Program-made: the position numbers and the translations under genes | Part shown: piece by piece, positions 1 to 9,890 of the stretch | Position numbering within the stretch: position 1 is the first letter of the stretch | Layout of the letters: each line of letters opens with the position of its first letter | The notes under the pieces: generated by a model | Seen by the model: only the letters and a program-made list of their open reading frames with translations | Database searches by the model: none | Told to the model about the DNA's origin: nothing | DNA from: Diphasiastrum complanatum | Lineage: Eukaryota > Streptophyta > Lycopodiopsida > Lycopodiales > Lycopodiaceae | Assembly: GCA_029204225.1 (NCBI GenBank) | Contig: CM055113.1 | Span: 7,407,852 to 7,471,851, forward strand | Reading direction: 5' to 3' | Length of the DNA stretch: 64,000 nt

Positions 1-159
1 ATGAGCATATCTAAAAGCAAAGTACTTTCTTGGAGAGAAAACTGATGGTAGGGGACATCAGTTATTTCAAAGGGGAATTCTTGTGCAAGAATGATCTGTG
101 GACCAATGATTAGTATTTATATTATTAGTAATGTTAACAGTTGAAACCATTGGTTAAAC

Positions 160-1071
160 TTGTTTAGAGTATTTGGAGAGGTTATGAGATATAGATCCGG
201 ATCCCTAAATGGTATTTCACAAACTCCAAATCAGAAACCTTTAAAAGCTATTTCTCTTTACATGAATGAATTTTTATCCAAATATCTCCACGAGTCATCA
301 AGAGGCGGCTGGCAGATATCATTCTCAGCTCAGACCATCAAGGGAAAAGAACTGCAAGCCTTACCCACCCTCCAACCACAACCGGAGTGGCGATAGCAGT
401 TATTTGAGAGAGACCCTACGGCCATCAGGGCTTACGTGACGAGTCCGCAACAATTACGGGTGAATGCGCATTTCCTGCCATGTTCAAGAAGATCCAAATG
501 GGCGGAATGCGGCACTCCTCTAGAGTAGATCACACTCAACAATTTCAACTGGCCAATCATCAAATCCGAATATGTGTGGACAACGGATGTAGATGCCAGA
601 AGGGTTCTCTCCGCATTCGCTAGTCACTACATCAATTGCTCCGATCCCACAATCTGTGCGACAGCCACTTACATCCAGGACTTGAAATATCTAATGGGCA
701 TTGAAACAAAATGGGATGATTTTCTTCCCTCCATATTTTTTGATCCAAATAAGGTGCTCGCTTCCGACAAAGTCGAAGACTAGCTGCCAGTCGCTCGCGT
801 ATATTATCGAGCTGCATTCCTTGGAGATCCCTGGACGAAACGATTCCAAGCATGGGTGGATCAGGAATGGCTGATAGGAGTTCACAAGTCCTACCACATG
901 CCAAAGGACTCGAAGAAACTGGACCGTCTCAACTTCATGGAAGACGTTACGGGATATCTCATCCACCAGAGGCGGTCCAAGAGAACGCTCTACTAAACCG
1001 GCAGAGTGCCGAGGGACTGGCACTACTTCAGGCCATGGGTCATGTTGGGGGTATTCCCAACAAAGTGTGAA
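160..1071 (+). pseudogene. Unrecognised long reading frame broken by four stops
   Basis: One frame runs about 300 codons with in-frame stops only at 394 (TAG), 526 (TAG), 781 (TAG) and 994 (TAA), ending in TAA at 1072. The codons between the stops look like real protein, with many Trp, Asp and charged residues, for example WDDFLPSIFF and WVDQEWLIGVHKSYHMPKD. I recognise no domain. It lies upstream of, and opposite to, the copia element D1. It may be the 3' part of a retrotransposon accessory ORF or a decayed host gene. The low stop density supports former coding, but the family is unknown. Confidence 0.35.
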
Positions 1072-1130
1072 TAAATAAAATCCTCCAGTAAAATGTGTTG
1101 CGAGGGCATGGCATCCTGCGTGTATAATCC

Positions 1131-1837
1131 CATGGCCCAATGAGCACGCAATTGAAGTTGTAAATAAAATAAACTTGACTTGGGCCTTGTAATTAAAATA
1201 AAACTAGAGGCCCAATGTCATTTAAACTTAGAGATCACTTTTTAGAGTTGGGTCCAAATTAGGACTCACATGAATCTTGTGATTTCTAATGTACTTTTTG
1301 TGGACCCTTGGATCAACTTGGGTCCAAGATGACTGGTTAGGATCATTGTGAATATTAGCCAATAAGATTGAGGGGCAAGGGCCTTCCTCATTTTATAAAA
1401 AGACACCATTTGTACACTATTTCCATGCTTAATGAGAAGGAGGAAACTCTACCATTTTTGGAAGAGAAGCATCTTCATTTGCTATTCACTAGTTGCTATT
1501 GCTCTTGGTTGTGCTTTCTATTTCCATGTTTATTGTTTGCCAATAGTGAATGTTTTTCCATTAGCAAGCATAAGGAGCATTTGAGCTAACCTCTGCCTTC
1601 ACTCTCTTGCTCTCTCTTTCTCTTCTCTTCTCAATCTCTTCTTCTCCATTCCTTCCCTTCAACCAAACTATGATGAATGTTAGTGTAGGGGAGTAGAGTT
1701 AAAGAGGAGTAGTATAGTGGTGAGTAGAGTTAAGGGAGAAAGTAGGAAATTAACTAAAAGTAGCATCTATGCATAGTTAGGCACCTATCCAGTGATCTAA
1801 CCTTTGTTGACAGGCGGAAGGGCTATACTACGAAAGA
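1131..1837 (-). repeat. 3' noncoding tail of D1, shared with 44175-44450
   Basis: Read on the minus strand, this stretch follows the truncated RNase H. Parts of it recur on the plus strand at about 44175-44450: agcccttccgcct, then ggacccaagtt, then ttgggccatggg, in the same order. The copy at 44 kb lacks the middle (roughly 1325-1760 here). A plus-strand TATAAAA at about 1393, with a CCAAT-like site upstream, lies inside it. It may be incidental or an antisense promoter. There is no coding sequence here. Confidence 0.5.
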
Positions 1838-2506
1838 TCATCGACCCCACAATTGGTTGTCACAAAATATTATTGGCTGCTCCTCAGCCTCCATGACTTG
1901 CAACTCCACCAAAAGCCTCTTCAACCATAGGATCTCCTTTGTTGTGGATATTAGTGCCTTGTATTCCGATTTGGTTGAAGATAGAGAAATAGTATCTTGC
2001 TTTTTGGAAAGCCCAGACACTATGTCATTGCAAAGGAAGGTAACAAAAGCACTTGTGGACCTCCTATCCACCTTATCACCTGCAAAATCAACATCCGAAT
2101 ATGCCCTTAAGGCAAGATTAGATCCATCATATAAAATGCCAAAGTTCTTGGTGGCCGAGATGTACCTCAAGACCCTTTTTGCATTTTTTAAATGACAAAC
2201 CAATGGATTTTGCATAGATTGGCTTAGTTTACCTACACTATAACTTAGATCAAGCCTAGTTATAGTAAGATAGATCAAGGAGCCTACAAGTCCCCTATAT
2301 AGTGTGATGTCCTCAAATGATGCTTCATCATCACTATTGAAAACTTTTACATTTTGCTCCATAGGAGTTTCTACTCCTTTACAATCTTTCATTTCAAATT
2401 TTTCTAAGATAGAAGAAGCATATTTGGATTGACAAATAAAACTCAAATCCTTTCCTCTTGAAACTTCTATTCCTAATATGAAATGAAGATTACCAAGATC
2501 CACCAT
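1838..2506 (-). pseudogene. Copia RT tail and RNase H (D1)
   Basis: Encodes the end of a copia reverse transcriptase (LGNLHFILGIEV) and most of the RNase H domain, including SDVDFAGDKVDRRSTSAF and the ISLSSTKSEYKAL block with the acidic residues expected there. It starts where the RT palm should already have finished, so the catalytic YVDD part is deleted. The C terminus breaks at the CDN motif (CDNQLWGR, then stop), losing the rest of RNase H and the usual ADIFTKPL tail. The upstream integrase ORF overlaps its first bases in another frame. Confidence 0.85.
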
Positions 2507-3567
2507 CTTAAATGGTTTGAGGGCTCGGCCTTCCTTCTTGTAGATCTCCTTGGAGTCAATGGATCTTGAGATGGATCTTCAAGATCTTGATCACATGTAG
2601 GCTCCTCCTCAAACCTTACAAGATCCTTGACATAAGATGGATTAGAAGCTTTCTCATTCAACTTGTAGTAGTTACCTTCATCAAAAGTAACATCTCTACT
2701 CACTAAAATCTTTTTAGTGATTGGATTATAGACTCTATATCCTTTGATATTTTCATCATAACCAACAAAGACCCTCTTTATAGAAGTAGGATCATCCTTT
2801 TTTCTTGTATCTAATGCTTGAAAAACATAGCAAGTAGATCCAAAAATTCTTAGATCTTTAAGATTCGGCTTCTTACAAAATAGAGTCTCATAAGATGTTA
2901 TGCCTCCAATGGGCTTACATGGCAATCTACTACACAAATAAGTTGCACAAATAATAGCCTCTCCCCAAAAGGACTTAGATAGAGATGCATCTAACCTCAA
3001 AGCCTTAGCACACTCACAAAGTGTTCTATTCATCCTCTCGACTATACCATTTTGTTGAGTACTATAAGTACATGTAAGTTCTCTCTTAATGCCATTGGAT
3101 TTACAAAACTCTATCATCTTGGTGGAGATATACTCTCCACTATTATCACTCCTCAATACTTTAATTCTAGCATCAAGTTGATTTTTAACCAGAGTTTTGA
3201 ACTTAACAAAAGCTTCAAACACTTTACTTTTGGAATCCAAAAGTTCAATCCAAGTGTATCTAGAGTAATCATCAATAAAAGATATATACATATATGCACC
3301 TCCATTAAATTCTTGAGAAAATGAGTGCACATCACTATGAATAAGATCTAATGCTTTTGTAGATCTAGTGGAAGAGATATCAAAAGGTAGATTGTGTGCC
3401 TTTGAGAGGCTACAAGCTTCACAACTTTTTCCGCACTTTGAGAGTGTCTTTGGAAGGCCAAGAGCAGGATCCTTGGTGCATAGCATCTCCATAGATTTGA
3501 AATTGGGGTGGCCCAACCTCTTATGCCAAAGCTCCACTTGATTGAGCTCCTCCTTCACCATGTTCAC
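2473..3567 (-). pseudogene. Copia integrase (D1)
   Basis: Begins in the GAG-pre-integrase zinc domain (LWHKRLGHPNFKSMEML, CEAC). It continues through the integrase core: HSDVHS for the first catalytic Asp, RSDNSGEY for the second and GIVERMNRTL for the Glu, followed by the KRVFVGYDENIKGYRVYNP C-terminal block. The ORF ends soon after the RRSTRRK linker, where RT should begin, and runs out in foreign sequence (WWILVIFISY). It would join viral-type DNA to the host genome. It is probably not functional because the element lacks RT and is split by frameshifts. Confidence 0.88.
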
Positions 3568-3637
3568 ACTTCCAAGAAAAACATTAGCATCTAGCTTAAA
3601 AAGCCTTTATTTTTTGAATCCCTTTACAATGCAAGTA

Positions 3638-4300
3638 TTATTTGTCATTATGGAGCAAACACCTAGGCTTAAAATGGACATCTAAGCCATCATCCATCAA
3701 TTGTCCTACACTTAACAAATTCTTAGTGAGTGTAGGAACATAGAGTACATTATCAAGATCTACTCTTTTCGAGGATCCAATACTTAAGGGAATAGTTCCC
3801 ACTCCATCTATTCTACATTCTTGATCACTTGCTATTAGAATAGACCTTTTACAACCTACAAAAGTTACAAGAGTTGAGAAAAAATCCTTTTGGAAAGTCA
3901 TGTGGGAACTAGCCCCACTATCAATCCACCATGTGTCATTGGAGTAGCTCTTTGATGTTGATGTAGAAGCCATCAAGGATGAATCAACTTCATCCTCATC
4001 TTCCTCAAGAGTGAGGTTGCCTTGTTTTCTCTCTCCTTGTGCATTCTTCTTCTTAAAACACTCGGATGCAAAGTGCCCCTTCTTTCCACAAAAGAGGCAC
4101 TTGAGTTTGGCTTTGTTCTTCTTTCCACCTTTGGATCTTGATGGTTGATCATCATTCTTGGTCTCCTTGTGTTGGATCTTCTTCTTTGACTTTGCCTTTC
4201 CCTTGCTTGAGAAGTTGGCCTTCTCATCACCATCATGCAACTTCAAGGATCCAATCCTTTGCTTGACATGAAGGATCCTACTCTCCTCGGCCACAAGCAC
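3638..4300 (-). pseudogene. Copia Gag C-terminus, zinc knuckle and protease (D1)
   Basis: Contains a CCHC zinc knuckle (CLFCGKKGHFASEC) after a Lys-rich stretch, then the aspartic protease active site in WWIDSGASSHMTFQ and the downstream VLYVPTLTKNLLSVGQL block typical of plant copia elements. Gag binds the genomic RNA through the knuckle, and the protease cleaves the polyprotein. It overlaps the gag ORF upstream (4243-4866) in a different frame and is separated from the integrase ORF by another shift near 3600, so the original single polyprotein is broken in at least two places. Confidence 0.85.
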
Positions 4301-4866
4301 ACTATGGAGCTTGTCAATGGAATGTAGTGCATCTTGAATAGAAAAGATTTGTACAAGATTGGAAACTCATCTCGAAGACCATTAAAAATGATTTGAACAA
4401 GTTTATCATCATGAATACCCTCACTAATGATGAAAAGTTCTTTGTTGAGAGATTTTATTCTCAAGACATACTCTTGAGCACTCTCTTCACTCCCTCTAAT
4501 GCTTTGAAGAACTTTGTTTCTAATCATAAGCACTCTAGAGGTATTTTTGGATTCATAAATCCCTTTAAGGTAGTCCCATGCCTCCTTAGCCGAGGTACAA
4601 GATGCCACTTCCTTTAGAAGTTCATTACTAACATTCATTTTCAAGCAATGTAATGCTAGTCCAGCTCTGTTTTTGTACCTCACTAAATCTTGCCCTCCTT
4701 GAGGTTCTTCTTCCTCTCCTATGACAAGATCATACATATCTTGGAGCACAAGTAGAGACTCCATTCTTAATTTCCAAGTTGAATAATTATTAGAATTTAG
4801 CCTTTCACTAGCCTCAAGAAGATAGGCTCCAATTGAACCCATTCTATCTAGTAACAAGTACAACAA
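4243..4866 (-). pseudogene. Copia Gag N-terminus (D1)
   Basis: Gag polyprotein start of the UBN2/copia type, recognisable by SNNYSTWKLRMESLL, the LHCLKMNVSNELLKEVASC helix and AWDYLKGIYESKN. The reading frame shifts near 4330, and the last 30 or so residues are out of frame. The likely native start is the Met of MGSIGAYLLEA near 4842. Between this start and the PBS lies about 600 bp of untranslated leader (4867-5451), which includes one CACACGTGTG palindrome at 5293. Confidence 0.85.
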
Positions 4867-5451
4867 ATGTACTATTCAAAGGCTCTCCCTTCACTCTTTC
4901 TCAGAATTTAGCTACAATGCTACTCTCTTTAATCTCACAAGACTCAAGAAGCAAGATCTATAATGATCTTGAAATCATAAAAAATTAGGAAAGAGTATTC
5001 TACACAATCTATTCACTTAGAAACTCGGATTTGATTCTTGGAAGTGCCAATGCCTTCCTATGGTGTTTAGAATGGTTTTAGTTTCACTCTTAACTAAAAA
5101 ACATAAGCCTCAAACTATCTCTCAAGGATTTGTAGGTTTAATAAGCTTCTAACACCATTTACTCATCAAATCTATAAAGGAAACAATGGTTTTTCATAAG
5201 CACATCACTAGTTTCACTCTTCACAACTTGTTTGAAGCTCAAATATTGGAAAAACACAAAGTTTTGGTGAAAGTACAACTCCAGCAGCCTCTCACACGTG
5301 TGAGAAGTACATTTGAACTTTCCACACTAATCTGAACCTCAACATTACAAGTAAACTATTAGAAAAGGTCGCCCTCCTTCAAAATGAATCTAGCACCAAT
5401 GCTTTCACCAAAATGAAGATTTTTGGATCATCAACTGAGCTCTTTGACTTG

Positions 5452-5463
5452 ACTCTGATACCA
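5452..5463 (-). other. Primer-binding site of D1
   Basis: The minus strand reads TGGTATCAGAGT immediately after the LTR end. This matches the TGGTATCAGAGC primer site complementary to the 3' end of initiator tRNA-Met, except for the last base. It fixes the orientation of D1 and the inner boundary of its 5' LTR. Confidence 0.9.
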
Positions 5464-6130
5464 TGTCAAAATTCAGAGTAAAGGACTGAATTTGTTCTAC
5501 AAATGATCACAAAGAGTGATTGGTAGCTTGGGATCTTGATCTATATCAAGACTAGCTTCCAAATCTAGCTTCTACTTGACAATCTTTGTGTTTCCAAGCA
5601 AGAACAATAAAAAATGATGACCCACGGCTTCACATGTGTGAAGTACAACTATTGTACGGCCTGATAATAGAGAAATAGTTTACTAAACATTTACTTAGCA
5701 TTCATCCACAAAGAAAGTGCTTAAGAGAGTGTAAACTCCAAGATTGCTTCACAAACCAATGTTTCTCATCATTAGCTCAATAATGGATCCATAATGGATC
5801 AAGTACAAAATCATCATAATCTCTCTCTAAGATGCATCTAGCACGTGTGGGACAGCTCATTGTACGCATCCATATCCAATTTGGATAAGATCTATCAAGT
5901 TTGCCACATCATCCATTGGTGGTTTGTGTTCACCTTCTAGATTCCTACAATCTAGGACCTAACTCCTATAATTTAGGAGATGTCATATTAGACTCAAATG
6001 AAAGCTAATCAAAATGGATATGAATATTACAAGTGTCATTTCACACGTGTGGACAGGTCCTCACACGTGTGGATCCACATAGATGTCTAATATACATCAA
6101 AAACCATGTGAAAATTGCTAAATTCTAACA
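5464..6130 (-). repeat. 5' LTR of copia element D1
   Basis: A 667-bp LTR read on the minus strand. It begins TGTTAGAATT and ends AATTTTGACA, giving the expected TG...CA termini, with the PBS adjoining its inner end. It contains two CACACGTGTG palindromes (6042 and 6062) and further CACGTG- or CACATG-type variants. The matching 3' LTR is not present at the other end of D1, so the element has been truncated since insertion. Part of the same LTR is attached to D2 at 15403-15488. Confidence 0.85.
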
Positions 6131-6134
6131 GTAG

Positions 6135-7129
6135 ATGCCATGGTGCAATTACCCTCCCCCCCCCCCACCCCACCCCCAGCTATTACTCACTTTCTTTCTA
6201 AGAGGCTTGAGATATGACATACAACTTGTAGTACGTCAGAGTAGCCCTCAGACTTTAACAGAAGCCTTAAGTAAAGTTGTTATAGTGGAGGATGCACAGA
6301 TTGCCATCACTCATGCATCAAACATATCTAGGGCTGTGAGTAACATAAGGGCCTGGGAACGGATGCGTGGGAGCATAATTCATTTAGAGGTAATCATATC
6401 CACCACAATTTCCAACCATTACAAGGGCGGAGACCTCCAGCAGCTACATCAGAATCACACCCACCAACCAGACTTTTCGAATTGATGCCACCTGATACTA
6501 GAAGGAAAGTTACTGGACCAGAGAAAGGATATGAGAGTATTGGATCTAATTCTGGTCTAGATGGAATGAAAGAGATGCTCAAAGGATACGAGGATGTCAT
6601 GAATGAGAATATATCTACACTAGTCTCTGATGTGAATTTTCTAAAAAGACAACAAAATTTGTTGGGCCAAAGGAGGCATTTTGATCAATCAGCCGACATT
6701 ATATGTAGATTTTGCCAGGGAAACCAGCTTAATTGAAACTGTCCCAACATTGTCTGTGCATTTTCTAAGAGGACCGGACACCAAGAAGACCGATGTCAAG
6801 CTCGTAGAGAAACTTTGACTACTCCAAATTCAAGACCAGGGCTTGTGAATCATAGATCACAAGATGAGAGATTGGCCGAGAGTTCTAGATCAGTCAATTT
6901 TCTACATAGACCTTCGATATTACAACCACAGGACAAAGGAAAAGCCAAGATAGAGGATGAACGTCCCCCAGTGAACTTGATAGAGATCGAGACAAATAGA
7001 CTTGTGGTGGCAAAACAAGAAATTATGAATGTAACCAGAAGTAAACCAGATAGAAGTGCCTACTACATCTTGAAAAGAACTACAAGAGAAAAAGAAGTAA
7101 ACCAGATAGAAGTGCCTACTACATCTTGA
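6135..7129 (+). pseudogene. Ty3/gypsy-type Gag remnant
   Basis: The first part (6135-6370) has the capsid-end pattern FLRGLRYDIQ followed by SSPQTLTEALSKVVIVEDA, typical of gypsy Gag. After a frame change, 6482-7129 is one frame with a single TGA at 6734. It carries a degenerate double zinc knuckle (CRFCQ...CP, then CAFSKRTGHQEDRC, where one Cys has become Ser). A basic and polar tail follows. There is no protease or RT downstream, so this is a Gag-only fragment. A 56-bp tandem duplication (7040-7151) scrambles its end. Confidence 0.6.
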
Positions 7130-7151
7130 AAAGAACTACAAGAGAAAAAGT
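7040..7151 (+). repeat. 56-bp tandem duplication
   Basis: A 56-bp unit starting agtaaaccagatagaagtgc occurs at 7040-7095 and again directly after at 7096, nearly perfectly. Because 56 is not a multiple of three, the duplication shifts the gag reading frame and brings in a stop at 7127. Confidence 0.85.
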
Positions 7152-7309
7152 AGACACCACAGCAGTCGGATCCAAAGAAATAGACTCAATCTTGAAGTCT
7201 CTTCCCAAGCCCATCAAGAATGAAGTAGAACCTGGAGAAGTGGAGAAATTGGAAGCTAAGAGACCATTAAGAGTACTATAGAAAAATGGATGGACAGACG
7301 GAGATGCAA

Positions 7310-8110
7310 CAAAAGTTGCAATGGTCTTGGTTTCATTGCCATTGAAGGTAGACAGTCAATTTGTTTTGCCTGTCTGGCAACCCCATCCGTCGGTGGATGG
7401 GGTTGGCAAGTAGGCGAAAAAATTTCTCTGCTTGCCTACTTGCTTGTAAAGAAGGATGCAAAGTGATGGAGAATGCAGATCAGACTTATTACTCATCAAC
7501 GATGGAGAACGCAAAGTCCTCTTCCAACTGTAGAGCTTATGGTCAAGCGCTATTCAACATTCCCATAAGAACATGCAAGAGGATGTGGATCCACAAGATA
7601 ATGATGTAGGTTTCGCTTGTGGTCAACCAGGCAAACCAAAGTTTTGCTTGCCTAGACATCGGCAGAGGGGGTTGGCCTGCAAGCAAAAAATTTTGCCTGC
7701 TTGATAGCCTGCTTGTAGAGAGGGACGAAGCGCATCTCAAACTTATGTATTGTAGTTTCTGAATTGCAACACTTAACGCTTATCAGTGATGGAAAACACA
7801 AAGTTCTTCTCCAACTTTAGAGCTTATAGTCAAGCCTTGCTCAAAACTCCAATAAGAATTTTCAAGATCACATAAATCCTTCATAAATGCAAAAAAAGTT
7901 GCAATTGGTTATGGTTCTTCGATGGTGGGCAAGCATGCAAGCAAATTTTTTTTGCCTACTTGCCAATCCCATCCGTCGGCATGGGTTGGCAAGCAGGAAA
8001 AAAATTTTTGCCTGCATGTGTGTGTGCTTGTAGAGAAGGACGATCAAGTGCATCTCAAACTATTTTGTAGTTTTCGGGTTGCAACATTTAGGGCTTATTG
8101 GCAACGAGAA
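7310..8110. repeat. Three degenerate tandem modules with foldback core
   Basis: Three modules of roughly 240-290 bp, near 7310-7600, 7625-7865 and 7880-8110, share an ordered set of motifs. These are a TTGCCT...GGCAA segment, CATCCGTCGG, a GGGTTGGCAAG arm, a run of A then T (aaaaaattt), TGCCTGC, GCTTGTAGAGA, and a gttgcaac or gagcttatggtcaagc tail. In module 1, CAACCCCATCC and GGATGGGGTTG form an 11-bp perfect inverted repeat around a short loop at about 7378-7405. No protein is evident. It may be a tandemly amplified small foldback element. Confidence 0.5.
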
Positions 8111-9139
8111 CGTAGAATGATTTATGCGGTGGGTGCTATTTATTTTTGCTGTTGTCTCCTTGTCTTATATTTTCTGTTTTTTGGGTTTCTATGTTTAACT
8201 GCTGATTTTTTTTGGTATATTAATATATTAATTTTGTTGATACGATCAATGCAGCCACTACTTAAAAAAAGATTGCAAGACTCGAGTCATAGCTTTATCG
8301 ACTTCTCTATCTACTAAAGAGACTCGTGAGAAGGAAAAAAAAGGTGTGCGTGAAATGTCATAGAAATATGGTAGAAAGATGGCTAAGGTATGCCATACTA
8401 CGCTTTTAGTGCTATGATTGTTGTGTATTTCTTTCTAACTATCCATGCACTTTTGTACATTCAGATAGCATTTTTTTTTACAATGTTATGATGAAATCAA
8501 ATATTAAATACATTTCATGCTATTAAAATCTTTCTTTGTGTGTATGCTTTCCGTAGGTGCTGTTTATTATTAATCCTATCTTGGGTAAACACCGGTTTGA
8601 TGTTATTTGGAAAATCCTTTGGAGTCACTTTCTATTCAATCAAATCTTTGCATTTCAAAGTCGCGAGAAAGAACCGACATGCGGGAATTCCAGCTTATCC
8701 GTGATTTTTTCAAGAAAAATTATATTGGGCCATTCAGCTGAAGTGGCCAAGATTGTTCTTGGTCAGTTAATACAATTTTCATTGATTTGATGACTAGCCT
8801 AGAAGTATATGGGATTCATGGAATGGTACTGAGTTGGAACGTCTTCACGGACAATGTCTTGTTTTCTTTGGATTTGTCTATTGCATTTATGGATGGGTAA
8901 TTTTGTTCACGACAATTGGTTCTTCAGGAGTAGTGGAAGGACATATTAGGGCGGTGGGTTTGAACATCGCTCAACATTTTGTTGTCTTCGATGCCACACC
9001 ATGACTTCTATGAAGAGGAGGTTCATGCCTTCCATGTTCCATTGGACTAGTATAATTTATCGTAAATTGGTCGGATCAGAGAACTGATCGACTGATATCA
9101 GATCAGAGGGGCTCTGGTAGAAACAGATGCTCTAATATT
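8111..9139. other. Unassigned AT-rich sequence
   Basis: No ORF of recognisable type, terminal repeat or RNA gene is seen. A short open frame at 8557-8790 has no recognisable motif and is probably chance. Confidence 0.4.
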
Positions 9140-9890
9140 GGATCGATGATGGTAGTATAGCAGCGGAAGTGGAGAAACAGATGGACCGCCTTAACGAGCC
9201 TTCAACATCAACTCCACTAGATGCTCTCCGAAAACAAGCAATCTCGCAGCCAATTGGTGGTGGGGTAAACGCTACAGGCCTTGACTGATCGGGTCGCGCG
9301 GCTAAACCAAGAGAGAGAAAAAGAGAGGAAAGAGAGCAGGACCTGGTCCATCAATTGACGGTCACCTCATGAAAGAAGAGCAAGCAGTTAAATATTACCA
9401 ACAACATATGGCCACCCTCCGGGCCCATATCCTTCAAGAGAAGACAACACGACAAACTTATCAATCCGACCGCCAGCACCTAGTTATAAAACCGACAGCG
9501 CTGTAATAAGAACATGACTCTCTCACAGCCTCCGAGAGATCTCTCAAGGATTACGTTTGCCAATTGGAGCGTAATGCCTCGAAGGAGCAAATAGAGAATC
9601 AATAGGCCCAGGCAACTTCACATCCCAACAGGTGGCCCTGGAAATGAAAGTCCAACAAGCAGACTAGTAGGTGCAGGCCATCCAGGATGCCCTCGATCAG
9701 ATGGTAGCAGCGGCAGAAGATGAAACACCGGCCGCTGAATATTACAAGGACCACCCTGACCGTGTGTTGCAAACTTACGCTGAGCTCCGCACTAAGAAGA
9801 GTGAGATGGCCAGCCTACGCGCCATGCTCCAAGAAGATGAGGAAGCGCTCTAGGCAGTAGAAGGCCAATTAAGAGTCCTCAAAAAGCAGT
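9140..9890 (+). pseudogene. Relic of a coiled-coil protein
   Basis: GC-richer than its surroundings and full of Glu, Gln, Ala and Arg codons in alternating frames. The clearest open stretch (9671-9853) encodes 60 residues with coiled-coil character (LRTKKSEMASLRAMLQEDEE) and a KDHPDRVLQTYAEL segment. Stops and frameshifts break the rest. It resembles in style, but not clearly in sequence, the coiled-coil part of the third ORF of gypsy G (35000-35740), which also has a DHPD motif. The family is unknown. Confidence 0.3.

Larger units (their letters stand above)
1131..6130 (-). mobile_element. Ty1/copia element D1, internally deleted
   Basis: Minus-strand copia element. It reads, from high to low coordinate, 5' LTR, tRNA-Met PBS, gag with zinc knuckle, protease, GAG-pre-integrase, integrase, then directly the end of RT and RNase H, then a 3' noncoding tail. 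The RT palm with its YVDD motif is missing and the RNase H is cut short, so the element cannot move on its own. No matching 3' LTR is seen at the left end. A second copy of the same family, D2, lies at 12905-15488 in the same orientation and is closely similar where they overlap. Confidence 0.85.

Noticed and set aside
1368-1589. Plus-strand ORF after a TATAAAA motif
   Set aside because: Lies within the 3' noncoding tail of D1, part of which recurs at 44 kb without this ORF.
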